64,000 bases of DNA, from assembly GCA_002900995.3 (NCBI GenBank), contig CM035310.1, forward strand, positions 1,585,898 to 1,649,897, written 5' to 3'. Below, in pieces: positions 11,134 to 23,500 of this stretch (the stretch's first letter is position 1; every line of letters begins with the position of its first letter). The translations under genes and the position numbers were made by a program. The notes below the pieces were generated by a model. It saw only the letters and a program-made list of their open reading frames with translations, did not search any database and was not told the origin of the DNA. This stretch comes from Ganoderma boninense (Eukaryota; Basidiomycota; Agaricomycetes; Polyporales; Polyporaceae).

Positions 11134-14100
11134 TCAGTGCACCCCGGCGACGAGCGCCGCAGCCGCCAGGCGTCCCTCTCGGATGCGCTGCTCCGTCCGC
11201 TCTGCCGCTGCGTCGTACACGTAGTGCACCGGGCGGTGCCACGGGTTCTTCGCGTGCCCCTCGTCCGAATCCGATTCATCCGAGGTCGTATCGACTTCGT
11301 TGACGCTCTGGTCGTAAAACAGGTCGTCTGGGTCGAATGCGCCTACAAGCCGCAGAGTAAGCGATTGGCTCTATCAAAAATCACGCGAACCAGTTAGACT
11401 CACGTTCGCCCTCTGCGGGCTCGATGATCTTGCGCTTCCCGAGGGCCTTCGCGCTGGGGCGTACGGGCGTCTTGCACTCCTCGTCGCCGAGCTCCGACCA
11501 GTCCGAGCTGCTGTTCTGCCGCAGTTTGCTCGGCGTTGGCGCGGCTAGGACGGATCCCTGTGTGCTGTCGATGGACGTGCGGCCCGGACCAGAGCCGGGA
11601 CCAGGACCAGGACCAGGACCAGGACCAGGACGGCTGAGCGAGCCGCGCTCTGGCGAGGGCGTGTTCGACCGCTGTATAGGCAGACGCGGACCATGGGGGG
11701 CTGGGGGTGGCGGGGCGAGCGACTGCACGGAGCCTTGCGAGCCGGCATGTTGGGTGTGCTGCGGATTGCGGTCGGCGTGGTTGTGGTTGCTGCTAGGCAG
11801 TGGTCGTATGAGTATCGGTTGGCCAACGTTGTTCTGCGGATTGGAAGGTGTAACAACGAACGACGGGGCAGGGGAAGGAGATGGAGAAGGTGAGGGCGAA
11901 GGGCTTCGCGAGGATGACGCCCCACCGGGGTTCGCGTTTCCAGGATCCAAATAATGCGCCTCGTTATTGTCGTCGTAGACAAGGCGCTGCACCACTAATC
12001 AGTAAGCAAGCCATTTGATCGGTGGGAGTACTCACCGAACGGTCCATCCGGATTTCGCGCTTACTGCGTTCCTCCGCGTCCCGCTCTATGCCTACGCGCT
12101 CAAGGTCATCGTATTGTCGGAGCGCCTCGAGGAGCTCTCCGTTTGATGCCAGAATTGCAGCAAAGAGTTTCTCCTCGGTGGTGAGATGTTCGTCCGTCTC
12201 CTTCTTCGGACTTGACGGAGGACGATCTCGATTCCTATCGATAGATAGGCGGGTGTCTCTCGTAGGATCCACCGGTTTGCCTGCAGCCTCACGCGAGCGC
12301 TCGGCCTGAGCGAACGCCCACGGGATTTGTGCAGAGATGAGTTCCTGAGAGGCGCGACAACGAGCATAGAACTCCTGAAAGATGTCCAATTGTTAATGTT
12401 ATGATGCATAACAGATATTGCTGCGCACCTTGATGATATCCTTGCTCTTGAGGTCCTCAGGCTTAGCGTAGGCAAGCGCCTCGGACAAAAAGACCGCGTT
12501 CCCTTTCCAACTTTGCACTCCTGGAACAAACGTCGAATGTCCTCTTCCGGCGGAATAACACGATTGCGTGAAGAATGGGACTTGACTCTTCCGGGGGTGG
12601 TCTGAGTATCAAAGACTATCAACAAAGATTGGCCAGCTGTTTCAAAACATGTGACCTACCGTTGGCGGCGGACGCTGAGGAGGTGATTGGGAATTTGGTT
12701 GTTGAGGATGTTGTGGCTGTGACGACGAACGCTGCTGTACTGGCGGCTGACCTGGAGTGAGGGACTGTGGATGGAGTGGCTGCGGTTGTAGTGGTTGTGG
12801 TGCGAACGCCTGCTCGAGGACTGGAGGTGTCAAACTATTTGGCCCAATTGAATGGCGGGGAGTCGCAGGGTAGAACATCGCGTCGTCCGTGTCAAAAGGA
12901 ACCCCCTAAATTACAGAGTAAGAATCTGACCATGGTTCCCCTTCAATCACTTACATTATCAGGCTGATCCTCCCGCTTGTACCTTCGCCATAAATGTCGG
13001 AAATTTGATTCTTATGATTGTAAACTTGGTTTAGGATACACGGACGGGAATATGTGGGGGACTGACCATGATCGCTTGCATACGACGCTGCAGCAAGAAC
13101 TTGAAGCAGCCTCTCTCGAACGACAGGTGGTGTTGTTTTGGTTTTCAGCACCTCGTCAAGGGTGTCGATGAACTTGCGCGATGCACAATGCTTCACGAAC
13201 AGGATGGAGCAGTTGCGAAGCATTATTGCCCATAATCTAGCGGCTGCGAGCTGAGTCGAAGGTTCTCCGCTCCTGAGTGGGGAATACATGAATACGAAAC
13301 AAAACGATTAGAACGGCGCAAACGTACTTGAACTCCTTCCGTAGGGCCTTTGCTGCTTCCTTAGCATTCTCCTCGTTTGCGGAAGCTTTATCACAGACAT
13401 CCAAAACTAACGTCCAATCTTCCGATGAGGTTGCGAAAAGGTAACCTGTATGGCATGCGACGTCGAATCCAGTAGTTTGGTCGAGGTGCAATAGATGGAC
13501 GAACCTAACATTCGAGTGATCTCCATGGGGGTACCTTCTTCTCGTCGTGTGCTCTCTCTCTCTCTCTCTCTCGCATGATCTCCTTTTCCCGCTCCCGTTC
13601 TCGCTCTCTTTCCCGTTCCCTCTCCCGCTCTCTCTCGCTCTCTTGCACGCTCCTTTTCCTTCTCTTTCTCTTTCTCCTTCTCCTTGTGCCCTGATCGATC
13701 CCAGAACGGCCGCTTCTCCTTCTTTTCCTTCTCGTCCTTCCAGGACGCGTCCGTATAGCCATCTTCTGACGTCTCGCGCGAGTTGACGGGTTCTAGATGG
13801 TGTGTAGGGTTGAGAGAGTTGAGAATACCGACCGCTGCGAAGGCGTTCACGGTCGCTGGTGGCTTCTTCCGAAGGACACCCCCGTCGCGCTCTTTACTTG
13901 GCTTCATGCTTGGTGGAGGCATGGAAGTGGCCACGCTGAAGGGAGACGTTGAGCGCGGCAAAGGGGTAGAGACAGGCGCATTCGCATGATTGATTGAGCC
14001 AAAGGAGGACGTCTGTGAGAGGCCGATATTCGGAGGGCGGACGGGCTGTAAAGGAGGGTCCGTTTCTGAAATGAGGTCCCATTGGTCTTCGGGGCTAGGA

Positions 14101-14284
14101 TGGGTGTCGCCGTTTCTACGGGGAGCATATGCGTGGGGCTAAGGATTAATGACGGTTCAGTGCACGCGCGGGGTCGGAGCGGCAAGCGAAGAGATCGTAC
14201 TTCTCCGAGAGCGGAGCCATCGTCGCGGCCGCCGGAGGTGACCTTGACGGCCTTGGGCTTGTCTCTTCCAAAGAGTTTCTTCAT
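11134..14284 (-). CDS. VHS and GAT domain protein (Lsb5-like endosomal adaptor)
   Basis: The start MKKLFGRDKPKAVKV is followed by a Pro/Ser-rich segment and a highly charged E/K/R stretch. Then comes a VHS domain spread over exons, with ITRMLVRLIHLLDQTTGFDV, EDWTLVLDVCDKASAN, AAARLWAIMLRNC and VLKTKTTPPVVRERLLQVL recognisable. A Pro/Gln/His-rich linker leads to a GAT-like helical region (IPPEEDIRRLFQECKVGKG, then the helices around TTEEKLFAAILASNGELLEAL). The C-terminal half is disordered, with SPSPSP and GPGPGP repeats, ending in a short conserved-looking tail (AFDPDDLFYDQS, then NPWHRPVHYVYD, stop at 11134). This order matches fungal Lsb5-type proteins, which bind ubiquitin and actin regulators at the plasma membrane and endosomes. 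Internal exon borders were not all fixed. Confidence 0.8.
11583..11632. repeat. GGACCA hexanucleotide repeat, coding (Gly-Pro)n
   Basis: About six head-to-tail copies of GGACCA on the plus strand. On the minus strand they encode alternating Gly-Pro in the disordered C-terminal part of the VHS-GAT protein. The unit is a multiple of three, so length changes would keep frame. Confidence 0.85.
13552..13690. repeat. CT-rich microsatellite, coding charged E/K/R repeat
   Basis: A pure (CT)n run at 13552-13572 continues into a long interrupted pyrimidine tract. Read on the minus strand it encodes alternating Glu with Lys or Arg just upstream of the VHS domain. The dinucleotide core is not a multiple of three, so slippage here would often shift frame. 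Confidence 0.8.
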
Positions 14285-14904
14285 CGAGTCAGACGGACGG
14301 ACGGGCGGGGGAGTGTGGAGGGGTTCGTGGTGTACGATGAACAGATGCAGAGGCTGTGTGAGCGAGCTGGTGCGCCCCCACGTGGCCGGCGGCGTCGGCA
14401 CCAGCGCTCGCCATGAAACGTCCAGCGCACGATGGCCCCGACGGTCTCACCCCCTCCTCCTCCCATCGCCTCACCAGGCGTCGCCAACGACACAGATCGC
14501 CCCTCTTCCCCATCAGTGCAGGCCCCGTCAGGGCACCGCCTCTCCCGAAGCATCCCAGAGCGCACTCAAGCTCTGCTTCCTCCGCTCGGGCTCCCGCAAA
14601 GCACATGATGGGAGGCACTCCAACTCTGATTAATCCCAGTAACTCTATGCCCTAAGCTCCGGGATCCACAGCCGGACCGCCGACAGCACTCCTCCACCCA
14701 CCACGTCCTCATCCGGACAGCTTGTGTTTCATTCAACGCTAGTCATCTCTGCAACCACTTTCGAGAAGCCCAAGGTCAGTAAACCGTATGTTAAACTGCG
14801 CCGCAGTGCATTCAGATTGATTATACGCATGTATTACGCATCATATCAAACTGATGCATGACCGATACCAACCGGCGACCGTCATCGATTAGAAACAACT
14901 CATC
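14285..14904. promoter_or_regulatory. Divergent intergenic, VHS-GAT / GH3
   Basis: 620 bp between the two divergent start codons, so it should carry both promoters and leaders. The half near the VHS-GAT gene is GC-rich and the half near the GH3 gene is AT-richer. Short frames in it look non-coding. No specific factor site is convincing. Confidence 0.45.
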
Positions 14905-17117
14905 ATGGCCACACTAACCGAGGCACAGAAACGCGAAATTGGCCAGGTGCCGTACCTTAAATGCATCCTAGCCACTCACTTGAAATTTCGACCTCGGTTG
15001 TATATTGTTTGTGTAGCACTTTGTCTTCGGATTTCATGGTCATGAAGCCACCGACGACATTAAAACACTCATCCGAGAGTACTACCTCGGGTACGTCTCC
15101 CTGTGCCTCGCACCGCCTGTCGTGACCAGAAACCGACCGAGACATCCCCGGTTAACAGAAATGTCATACTCTTCAAGAGAAACGTTCAGAGTGTGTCCTC
15201 ATATGCACCCACCAGATGTATCACCAGCAACTGAATCAGCGCAACAGGTACTACACAGGTACATCGCATCACTACCGAACTGCAATCGCTTGCCAAGGAG
15301 GCTGGACATGCCCGGCCACTTTTGATTGGGATTGATCAAGAGAATGGTGGGTTTACTTCCGTTCCGCGGGCTGTATCCTCGATATCTCCGCCGGGGGTCT
15401 CTATCCCTTGGCAAGGCTTCGACTAAGCAAGGGACTTCCTGTGTCGCAGGTCTTGTATCTGCTTTCACCGTACCTGATGCTGGAACCCAATTGTATGCTA
15501 TTCACTTGGCCATGATAGTCGATTCGACTACTGAAACCGGCATACAGCCCCGGTGCCATGGCGTTGGCTGCGTCTGGTTCTCCTGCCCTGGCTACCGAGG
15601 TGTCCGTAGCCACCGCGAGGGAGCTGAAGGCGGTCGGTATTAATTGGGTGTAAGAGAGGCCTTTCACATATATCTTCGGTATTGTGATGTTTACATATTT
15701 TTGTAGATACAGCCCCGTTGCGGACGTCAATTCTGACCCTAGGAACCCGGTTATTGGTACGTGGATTTTGCGTATATCCCTTGGGTAGGTGATAGGGTGA
15801 CCTTACTACGTTTACAGGGGTCCGTTCCTACAGCGATGGTGAGTGTGACCGAACCACACTACTGCGGCGAACTCACAGGAAGCGTTCAAAGACCCCGAGA
15901 TAGCCTCCCGCTTCGTGACTGCCGTGAGCAATGCATTCACTGCAGAGAATGTCGCTCCTTCGGCGAAGCACTTCCCCGGGCATGGCAACACCCATGTCGA
16001 TTCGCACCTCAGTCTTCCTCGCATCCTCGTCGACAAGGCATCGTTGTCTTCCACGGAACTCGTCCCGTTCAAGGCTCTCATACGCGACAAAGTCGGGAGT
16101 ATCATGACTGGGCACATGGCGCTTCCCAACATTACGGGCGACGACACACCCTGTTCCCTCTCGCGTGCCATCACCACAGACCTTCTGCGGGGCGAGCTAT
16201 GCTACAACGGCGTCGTCGTCACGGACTGTCTGGAGATGGAGGCCGTCGCCGAAACTTACGGCTCGGAGGGTGGTGCTGTGCGCTCGCTCCAGGCAGGCGC
16301 GGACATCGTCATGATCTGCCACACATACTCGCGCCATGTCGGCGCGATGGAGGCGACGTACGCTGCGGTGGCGGAGGGAAAACTCTCGTTTGGAGACTTA
16401 GGCGCTAGTGGGGCGCGCATCGCCACGCTCAAGGACAAGGTGGCGGGCACCTGGGATGCCGTCTTCGCCCCCTTCCAGACCGAGCAAGTCGCGGCGCTCA
16501 AGAAGGAACATCAGCTCCTCAGCCGCCGCGCATACGCCGCGTCCATCTCGCACATCCCGAACTCGAAGCCTTTTTCCCCTTTGTCGACGGCCGGGCCGGC
16601 GGTGCTGCTCACCCCGCGGATGGAATCGCTAAATCGTGCGGTTGACGATGCCGAGTCGCAGTTGCGGGACGCTGCAGGACGCATCAGGAATACCGCAGGC
16701 CCCGCCTACTCGGCCTTCGCGAAGTCCATCGCTGCACGTGTCCCCGCCATCGAGCACGTCGTTTATGCCCCTGACGACGACGTTTCCCCTGGGCTGGCAG
16801 AGAAACTGGGTGCCGCCGGGTCGATCGTCTTCGCGACGCGAAATGGGTTCGACAAGGGCGCGTGGCAGGTCGCCGTCCTTGAGAAGGTGCTGAGGTCCGC
16901 AAGCTCGGCTGGGCGGGGCGTCGATGGCAGGTTCGTCGTGGTGTCGACGTGTGGGCCGTATGGCCTCCTTGCTCTCAAAGAGGTCGCAGTGCCTGCTATC
17001 GCCACGTTCGAGTACACCGTGTCGGCGCTGGAGGCCGCTACGGCTGCGATCTACGGCGAGAGCGCAATCACTGGTAACGTTCCGGTGAAGATGATGGCGT
17101 CAGGAAATGCTGCTTGA
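14905..17117 (+). CDS. NagZ-like glycoside hydrolase family 3 protein
   Basis: Single-domain GH3 enzyme of the beta-N-acetylhexosaminidase (NagZ) type, which cleaves terminal N-acetylglucosamine residues, plus a C-terminal extension. Nine exons: 14905-14946, 15017-15090, 15159-15190, 15248-15346, 15450-15492, 15548-15649, 15707-15756, 15818-15838, 15883-17117. They total 1,698 nt, or 565 residues. NagZ signatures are clear: LLIGIDQENG, FPGAMALA, SPVADVN, then KHFPGHGNTHVDSHLSLP carrying the Asp/His acid-base dyad, and VVTDCLEMEAV with the candidate nucleophile Asp. There is no signal peptide (start MATLTEAQKREIGQHF), so a cytosolic role is inferred. The last intron ends at an AAG rather than the nearer CAG because only that choice keeps frame. 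The 200-residue tail (from about residue 370) resembles the C-terminal domain of fungal and bacterial relatives and may vary in role. Confidence 0.9.
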
Positions 17118-17853
17118 TATGGCCGACGTAGGTATGCATACATGGGGATATCGACAAGGATGTAATGCGACGAGTTTAGGGTGACCCTGCAGTTCTGACG
17201 GTTGTTGCCCCTCCAGGAGCGTGGCCATCACATCACAGCTATGAAATATCGCCTATCTTCGGTCAAGCAGTGATATGAACCCCTCGCGGAATGTTTAAAC
17301 TACCGATACATACGGGTGTTGAGATGACATGAACTTGGCATTGAGCTGAGAGAACGAAAGAACTAAAGGGATTGACGGGAGAGGCCGCGGCTGCCATTCA
17401 ATTACGACAAGTCAGCCTTCGTTGAGGGCATGTCGAGCAACAAAATCTGAATCTCGATCATGAGTGGCCAGAGTCCACTTAGCCACCAGACAACGTTACC
17501 GTCTCTGCTTCGGGATGCTTATTATTGAAGGGTTTCCCGTTGGAGTCAAATTAGGTTGGAGCGGATGCATCCGCTAGTTAACCGAGACGGATATATCGCT
17601 CTGTTATGTGTTGAACTGTCAGGTTTCAGAAAGATCTGCAAGTCCCGGAAGCATGCGCTGTACTCAGTTGTGCCACCTCAAGCCAAGCTTTGGGCCAACC
17701 CGAGGCCACGTCCGATGCGTGCTTGTCCAGAAGAGGCAGTGCCTGCCAAAGATGGATAGGCTGTGTTACATAAGCGGACGTTGGCTAGCGGACGGGCGGG
17801 GCCCACATCCAACAGCCGCTTTCCTTCGACGACCGTCACGGTGAACACAAAAC
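17118..17853. other. Intergenic, promoter side of the hnRNP gene
   Basis: 736 bp between the GH3 stop and the next start on the same strand. It should hold the GH3 3' UTR and the hnRNP promoter. I see no conserved frame, repeat or RNA gene. Confidence 0.5.
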
Positions 17854-20348
17854 ATGGCCGGCTCCCTCGACAGTGACCTCTACGACGGTGAGATTCCCCT
17901 CGTCCCCCCTCATGTCCTGGTCGTGCCTCGCTCAACACAATTACCCAGACCTCTACGGCGACAACGATGACACTCGCGAGGAGCCTCAAGATACGGCCGA
18001 ACCCGCGACGGAACAGAAGCCCTCCGCTTTTGAGGTGAAGCGTGAGGACAAGCCCGTCATGCCCAAGGAAGCATCCCTCCCCCCAAAACCCTCACCAGAG
18101 CTGTCATACTCGGCGCAGGTCGCAAAGCAGTTCTCCGCATACAAGCAGACTCCCGCTCAAGAACGCCAACAATACCAGGTTTCGCCCGCGACCAAATCCA
18201 ACGGGGACCCAGGCTCCCACGACGACAACATGCGCAGAGCAGTGAGGCCCTCGGAGATGAAGGATGAAGGGTGAGTGCGTTCGCCTCCTAGTCACCAACG
18301 GCTTCCACGCACATGCGTCTCTCGCCCTCGCGCCATCACATGTACCGGCTCCGTGGCACTGTTCGCGGCATCAGCGTGCTACGTACGACTCTGTCGACCG
18401 TCCGTCTCCGTACTCCTGACATAGACGCTTCGTCGCTCGATACGTCCAGACAGACCGTACCTGCCACACATGTCGTCGTCGTGCTACTCTCCTTGCCCTC
18501 TACAATTCCCATCTGCCTAGTTTCTTACGTTACGGACGCTAATCTTCTTCCACGCCTCGCGCCATACGCCTCCTCTCTCTCTCGATACTCCTCAAACTCT
18601 GTCCTACCTCTGTCTCTCTGCCTCTCCTTACCGCACTGGCTCTCCTGGACCTCTCCTCTCTGCTCCTACGCCTATCGTACGCCTGCCACCGCCTACACCA
18701 CGGACTGCGGCACGCGCTCTCGCTCCTACAACATGTTACACGACACGCGGATGCCTCGGATATCTCGAATACGTCGGATGTCTCGGATACCACCACGATA
18801 ACGCGAATATAGCAAGATGTTTGTTGGCGGTCTCAGCTGGGACACCACAGACGGTATACATCCACCCATGCTTTGGACCTCCAATCGAAAACTGATCCCT
18901 CGTGAGCAGACGGTTTGAGAAAGTATTTTACTGAGTTTGGCGAGGTCGAGGACTGCACCATCCTGCGCGACCAGGATGGCCGGTCCCGCGGCTTCGCGTT
19001 CCTCACCTTCAAGGACCCAGCGTCCGTGAACGCCGTCATGTGCCGTGAGCACATACTTGACGGCAAAACCGTGCGCACCGATGTTCTCCTACACGAACGA
19101 CCGTCGGCTCACACACGACGCTTGGGTGTATTTCCGTACAGATCGACCCGAAGCGCGCGATCCCGCGCGAGGAGCACCTCCGCAACACGCGCTACTTCGT
19201 CGGTGGCCTATCGCATGCGACGACGTCCGACTCTATGCGTGCCTTCTTCGCGCAGTACGGCAAGGTCGTCGACTGCACCGTCATGGTCGACCGCGAGTCC
19301 GGCCGCTCCAAGGGCTTCGGCTTCGTCACCTTCGAGGACGCGAGCAACACCGACCAACTGGTCGGCCAGCCGAACCTCATCCTCGACGACAAGCAGGTGC
19401 GTGCGCCACCGCTATTCCGTGCTTGGTACGCAGGTGGTTCTGTAAGCTGATGCCCGTGAAACCTTTCTTCTTTCCTCGTTTCGCGCTACGCAGATAGAAG
19501 TGAAGGTCGCCCAACCCCGCAGCCAGCGCGACGCCGCACGCACCACCGGCAGTGCCAGTGGGGGCGCTGGCGGAGGCGGCGGCAACGTCCGCGGCGACCG
19601 CAGCGGCGCGTACATGGGCGGCACGGACCTCACCAGCGCCGCCCCCAGTGCCGGCGCGATGAGCTTCCCGGGCGCCGCGCAGACCAACGTCGGCCCCCAG
19701 CAGATGTCCATGCTCTACCAGCGCATGATGGGCCAGGCGTCGCCCATGATGGGCATGGGCATGATGGGCATGGGCATGGGCGGCATGGGGGCTGGTGCGG
19801 GTGCGGGCTCGGGCATGGGCATGGGCGGGATGCCCGGCATGATGCCCATGGGCACCGCGGCCACCCCGATGGCCGGCGGCGACTTTGGCGGGATGAGTGG
19901 GGGCATGGGCGGAGGCATGGGAGGGGGCATGGGTGCGGGGATGAACCCGTCCATGGGCATGGGCGCCGTCGGGATGAACCCCGGCATGGGTGGCGGCATG
20001 AACCCTGGCATGGGAGGCGGCATGGGAGGCGGCATGGGCGGTATGGGTGCCGCGATGGGAGGTGGCATGGGCCGTGGCATGGTGGGTGGTATGGGTAACA
20101 TGGGCGCGGGCATGGGTGGGATGACTGGGGCTGGGATGCGAATGGGTATGGGCCCGATGGCGATGGCTGGCATGAACATGCAGCCATTCATGAACAACGC
20201 GGCGGGGATGATGGGGCGGGGGATGGGTATGATGGGCGGCGGGGCCATGCATGCCATGGGCCGCGCGAGGGGGATGATGAACGCAGGTGTGGGCCCTGCC
20301 AGAAACATGGCTCGTGGACAACACGGGTACCACCCTTACGCGCGATAG
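17854..20348 (+). CDS. Two-RRM hnRNP-type RNA-binding protein (Hrp1/Musashi-like)
   Basis: Exons 17854-17887, 17949-18270, 18813-18853, 18910-19070, 19142-19396 and 19494-20348 total 1,668 nt, or 555 residues. An N-terminal acidic and Lys/Pro-rich segment (about 1-118) precedes RRM1, with RNP2 KMFVGGLSW and RNP1 RGFAFLTF. RRM2 follows after a 12-residue linker (PKRAIPREEH), with RNP2 RYFVGGLS and RNP1 KGFGFVTF. The tandem arrangement is that of yeast Hrp1/Nab4 (cleavage factor IB), DAZAP1 and Musashi proteins, which bind mRNA 3' regions. From about residue 340 to 540 the chain is almost entirely Met and Gly, ending HGYHPYAR. RRM1 is preceded by a 542-bp intron, far longer than the others (48-97 bp). 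A role in mRNA 3'-end processing or shuttling is inferred from domain order only. Confidence 0.88.
18271..18812 (+). other. Long intron (542 bp) of the hnRNP gene
   Basis: The donor GTGAGT follows the codons for MKDEG and the acceptor ATATAG precedes KMFVGGLSW, the first strand of RRM1. The intron is pyrimidine-rich, and its 3' end (about 18754-18795) carries a two-fold tandem of a unit like TCGGATRTCTCGRATAC. A 162-codon open frame (18313-18801) nearly fills it, without recognisable homology. Confidence 0.75.
19706..20280 (+). repeat. Met/Gly-rich low-complexity repeat, coding
   Basis: GGC ATG-type codon repeats (units such as GMGGGMGG, GMNPGMGG) encode a stretch of nearly 200 residues in which Met and Gly dominate. 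The strong strand bias also produces long spurious antisense frames rich in His, Pro and Ala. Confidence 0.9.
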
Positions 20349-20587
20349 CATACGATTGGGTATTCGAGGACTCGTTTCGTTCCTGCTCTTCTCTACTTTA
20401 GGTATCCATGCTGATACGTATTCCCTATGTCGTTGTAATATAAGCGAACATGATATGCCCGTCTTTATACGATAACCAATTGATTGCTACACTACTACAG
20501 ACACTACCTTACACGGACTAGTCCTAAGTACACTCGAACCTCGGCATCTTACCTGTACCATCCAACACGGCTAGATAGTCTAGGGCT

Positions 20588-23500
20588 CTAGAAGGAACGG
20601 AGAGAAATCTGTGGCCTCGCTGGCTCGGCCGACTGTGCCTTGCTTCCGAGAGCTTGCCTGACCGACGTCTCCAGTGTATCTTTCATGGACTGTTCGAGTC
20701 GGCCAGTGGCGTCCTTGAAGGCGATGGGGGAAGCGGCAGCCAGAGACAGTAGCTGGGTAACACCTTGCGTGTGTAATGGCGTCGGTGGTTGGCAGGAAGG
20801 ATCAAGCAGCAAAATGAGGACCGGCATCATGACGCCTAAAGCACGAGGACCTGACGAAATACAAATCAATAGCGATATGCAGAGACAGGAGGAGGGCACG
20901 TACGGAGGTCCTCTGGTAACGAGAGGAAAAGGGCGGAAAATGCCTTGTTGATCTCGCCAACTGTAGCCATAATCCGTTCTGGCGGTGAGGCTTCGTCACT
21001 GGATGCGGCTGCCTTGGCCAGGCACTCCACAAGACCAGGAAGTAACAACCGAGTGCATTGTCGAAGAATGGGGTTGCCTGAAGTTGAAGCCATAATGAGA
21101 GTTTTCGCGCAATGAGCAGCGGTCAACGACAGCTGGGGATGAGTTGCAATGCATCAGTATTGTAAGGTATTACTCGCCATGACCGTCTTACCTCGCTACC
21201 CTCTACCAGCTTTTGCGAGATTAGAAAACAACAATGCTCAATGATTGGTCTACCGATAACGACCGTCGGCGGAAGTACTGTGAGGATGAGCACTGCCGCG
21301 AGAAGGTTGCATTTGATCTTCTTGTTGCACATTGGTCCCTCGCGGCCGCTAGAATGTACGTTAGCGTGAGTGCATTTTTAAGGTGTTGGACCACCCACCT
21401 CATTTCGTCAATGTTGACCAAGCACGCCGAAAGCAATCCGTGAACTAATCGCCCGTATTTGCTATCCGGATCGGGGAGATTAGCTGGCCGGTCAAGAAGA
21501 GACTTCAATGCCTGCAGAGTCGGCCCAATAAGGTCAAGCTCAGACGTTTCGTCCTTCAAAAGTTCTATGGACATTGTGAGCATCGTTGAATATTGAAGTT
21601 GAAGTTGAAGGCCTACCACAGTACAAGGTAATCGCCAACGCTCTGAAGTCTTCTCTCTGTGAGGGACCAAATGACGCTGCGACAGTCGAGAATGCCTCGA
21701 AGGCTGCGATAATGAGCCTAACCTTCTCCATTGGAGAAGCTGCATCGTCTATCACGGTGTCAGATTCAACGCTAGTGTTGCAGTTCGAACGCACTTACGA
21801 ACTGCTCCTGACTTCGGGCCAGTGATCACTCTCCGGAGAATATATGCGCATATACGTAGGCAGTGCGCTTGCGGCGACGAGAAAACGTCCTCTGGAGTGT
21901 GGCCATTTCTACAAGATATGAGTGAATCAAGTCAGGATGGAGGAGCAATGCTGACACTCACGTGGCACTGGTGGACTTAATACTGTCTGCGAGACTCGCG
22001 ATCGCCTCCACAAGATGAATTTGGACACCGGACGGCTCCGTAAGGGCCATCCTGTAGAATAAATTCAGGAGCTCTTCGAAAAGCGGCGGGTCGCTGAATG
22101 CCCTTCCACAATACTTTCGACGAACGAGGCATTTCAGCGCTTGGAGGGAGACGATCGAAGTGCGTTGAGCCTCGGGACCGGAATCGGAGGTCGATGTAGC
22201 CAGTGCTTCATAGACCAGCCCAAATACCACGAAAAAGAACACAGTAGGCTCCTCTCGCGTTTCTAGTTGCGCCTTGGGATCGGGTTGCGCTGGGAGCGCA
22301 TCCTGCCCGTCCATGGCAGCGAGAATGTTAGGATCATCGTTCTGCATGGCAATTGCCACGGCGTTCAAGATGACCGGCCATGCCTTCACGTAGTACTAGT
22401 AAAGAGTGAGCAGGATGCAGAGACCCCCTTGAGTCACGACGTACAGGAAGCAGAACCTCTCGTCCGAGGCTGGAATAAGAGGAGTCCAAAGCGCCTGCCG
22501 GAGTATCATCCAACGCCTCGGCATCGATGCGAATACTGGCGTAGTCCCGTAGCGAGGACACCCAAAGGGGAGTAAGGGCAGCACGGTACGGTTTGACGAC
22601 TTCCACAAGGTATGCTTGGTGTGTACTAGCGACTTCGAGTTCCGCCCAAGCCGACAGGGTTGCGATTCGTAACATAACAGAGGCGTTGGGACTCAACTCA
22701 GCGGCGTCTCCTAGGGTCAACATACCCGCCCCTGAGATAGCATTTAGCGTCGTCATAGACACGAAAAGGTTATAACTACCTTTCGATTGCTCAAGTGCTG
22801 ACGTCAGGAGTCTCAGAATGCGGCCCATTCGGCCAACGTCCTTCACCACGCCACATCCCACAAAGATGGCGCATGTTCCAATAGCTGAAGCCAGAATTTC
22901 GGGCGTTGAGTCGGATGAGAAAGCAGGCGTCAGCGCTGCAGTGATAGGAGCTTGATGTTGTTCCAATAGCAGGTTCTCTTCGTATTCTGGGTCGGGAGTT
23001 TTGGCGAAGATCTACCAGTACTTAATCAACCTTCCTGTTGTCTGTAGTACAAAGGATAGCCGACACACCTCGATGACGTCTGTCAGCACTGTTAACCCTT
23101 CTAGACGGATCTCGGTAACATGGGCTGCAGAAGCTGTGAAGGCGATTTTGATCAAGTCGGGGACGCGAGAGACAAGGAGGCCATGGACGGGAATGCCTCG
23201 ATTCCGCGCAAAGGCAAGGTCAAGATGTTCTCTCCTACCAGACCTGCCAACAACAGTGCAAATACTATGCAGACACTGGAGCGCGAAGAGTTGTGTCCTC
23301 CACCTCGACGTTTGGCGACCAGCAGAGGCGCTCGTACCGATGCTAAGTGACTGCCCTTCATCATCGGCCGTTGCTGCATCTGCAGCCTGTTGAGACGCAG
23401 TCGTTCGGGACATGATACGTTGGCAAAGGTCGATCCACGCGGAAGGGTTGTAAATAACCGTCTGCTGGAGCCAGCTCGCGATGACGTTCCGGACGCCATC

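Noticed and set aside
11583..11632. Regular GGACCA repeats considered as a CRISPR-like or regulatory array
   Set aside because: There are no spacers; it is a simple in-frame hexamer repeat coding Gly-Pro.
15818..15885. Apparent frameshift in the GH3 gene before FKDPEIASRFV
   Set aside because: Using the AG at 15882 instead of the nearer CAG at 15878 gives a 44-bp intron and restores frame; the exons then total 1,698 nt, a multiple of three.
19377..20351. 324-codon antisense frame rich in His, Ala, Thr and Pro, plus other long antisense frames
   Set aside because: They are the complement of the Met/Gly codon repeats of the hnRNP tail; the strong base skew leaves few stops on the other strand.
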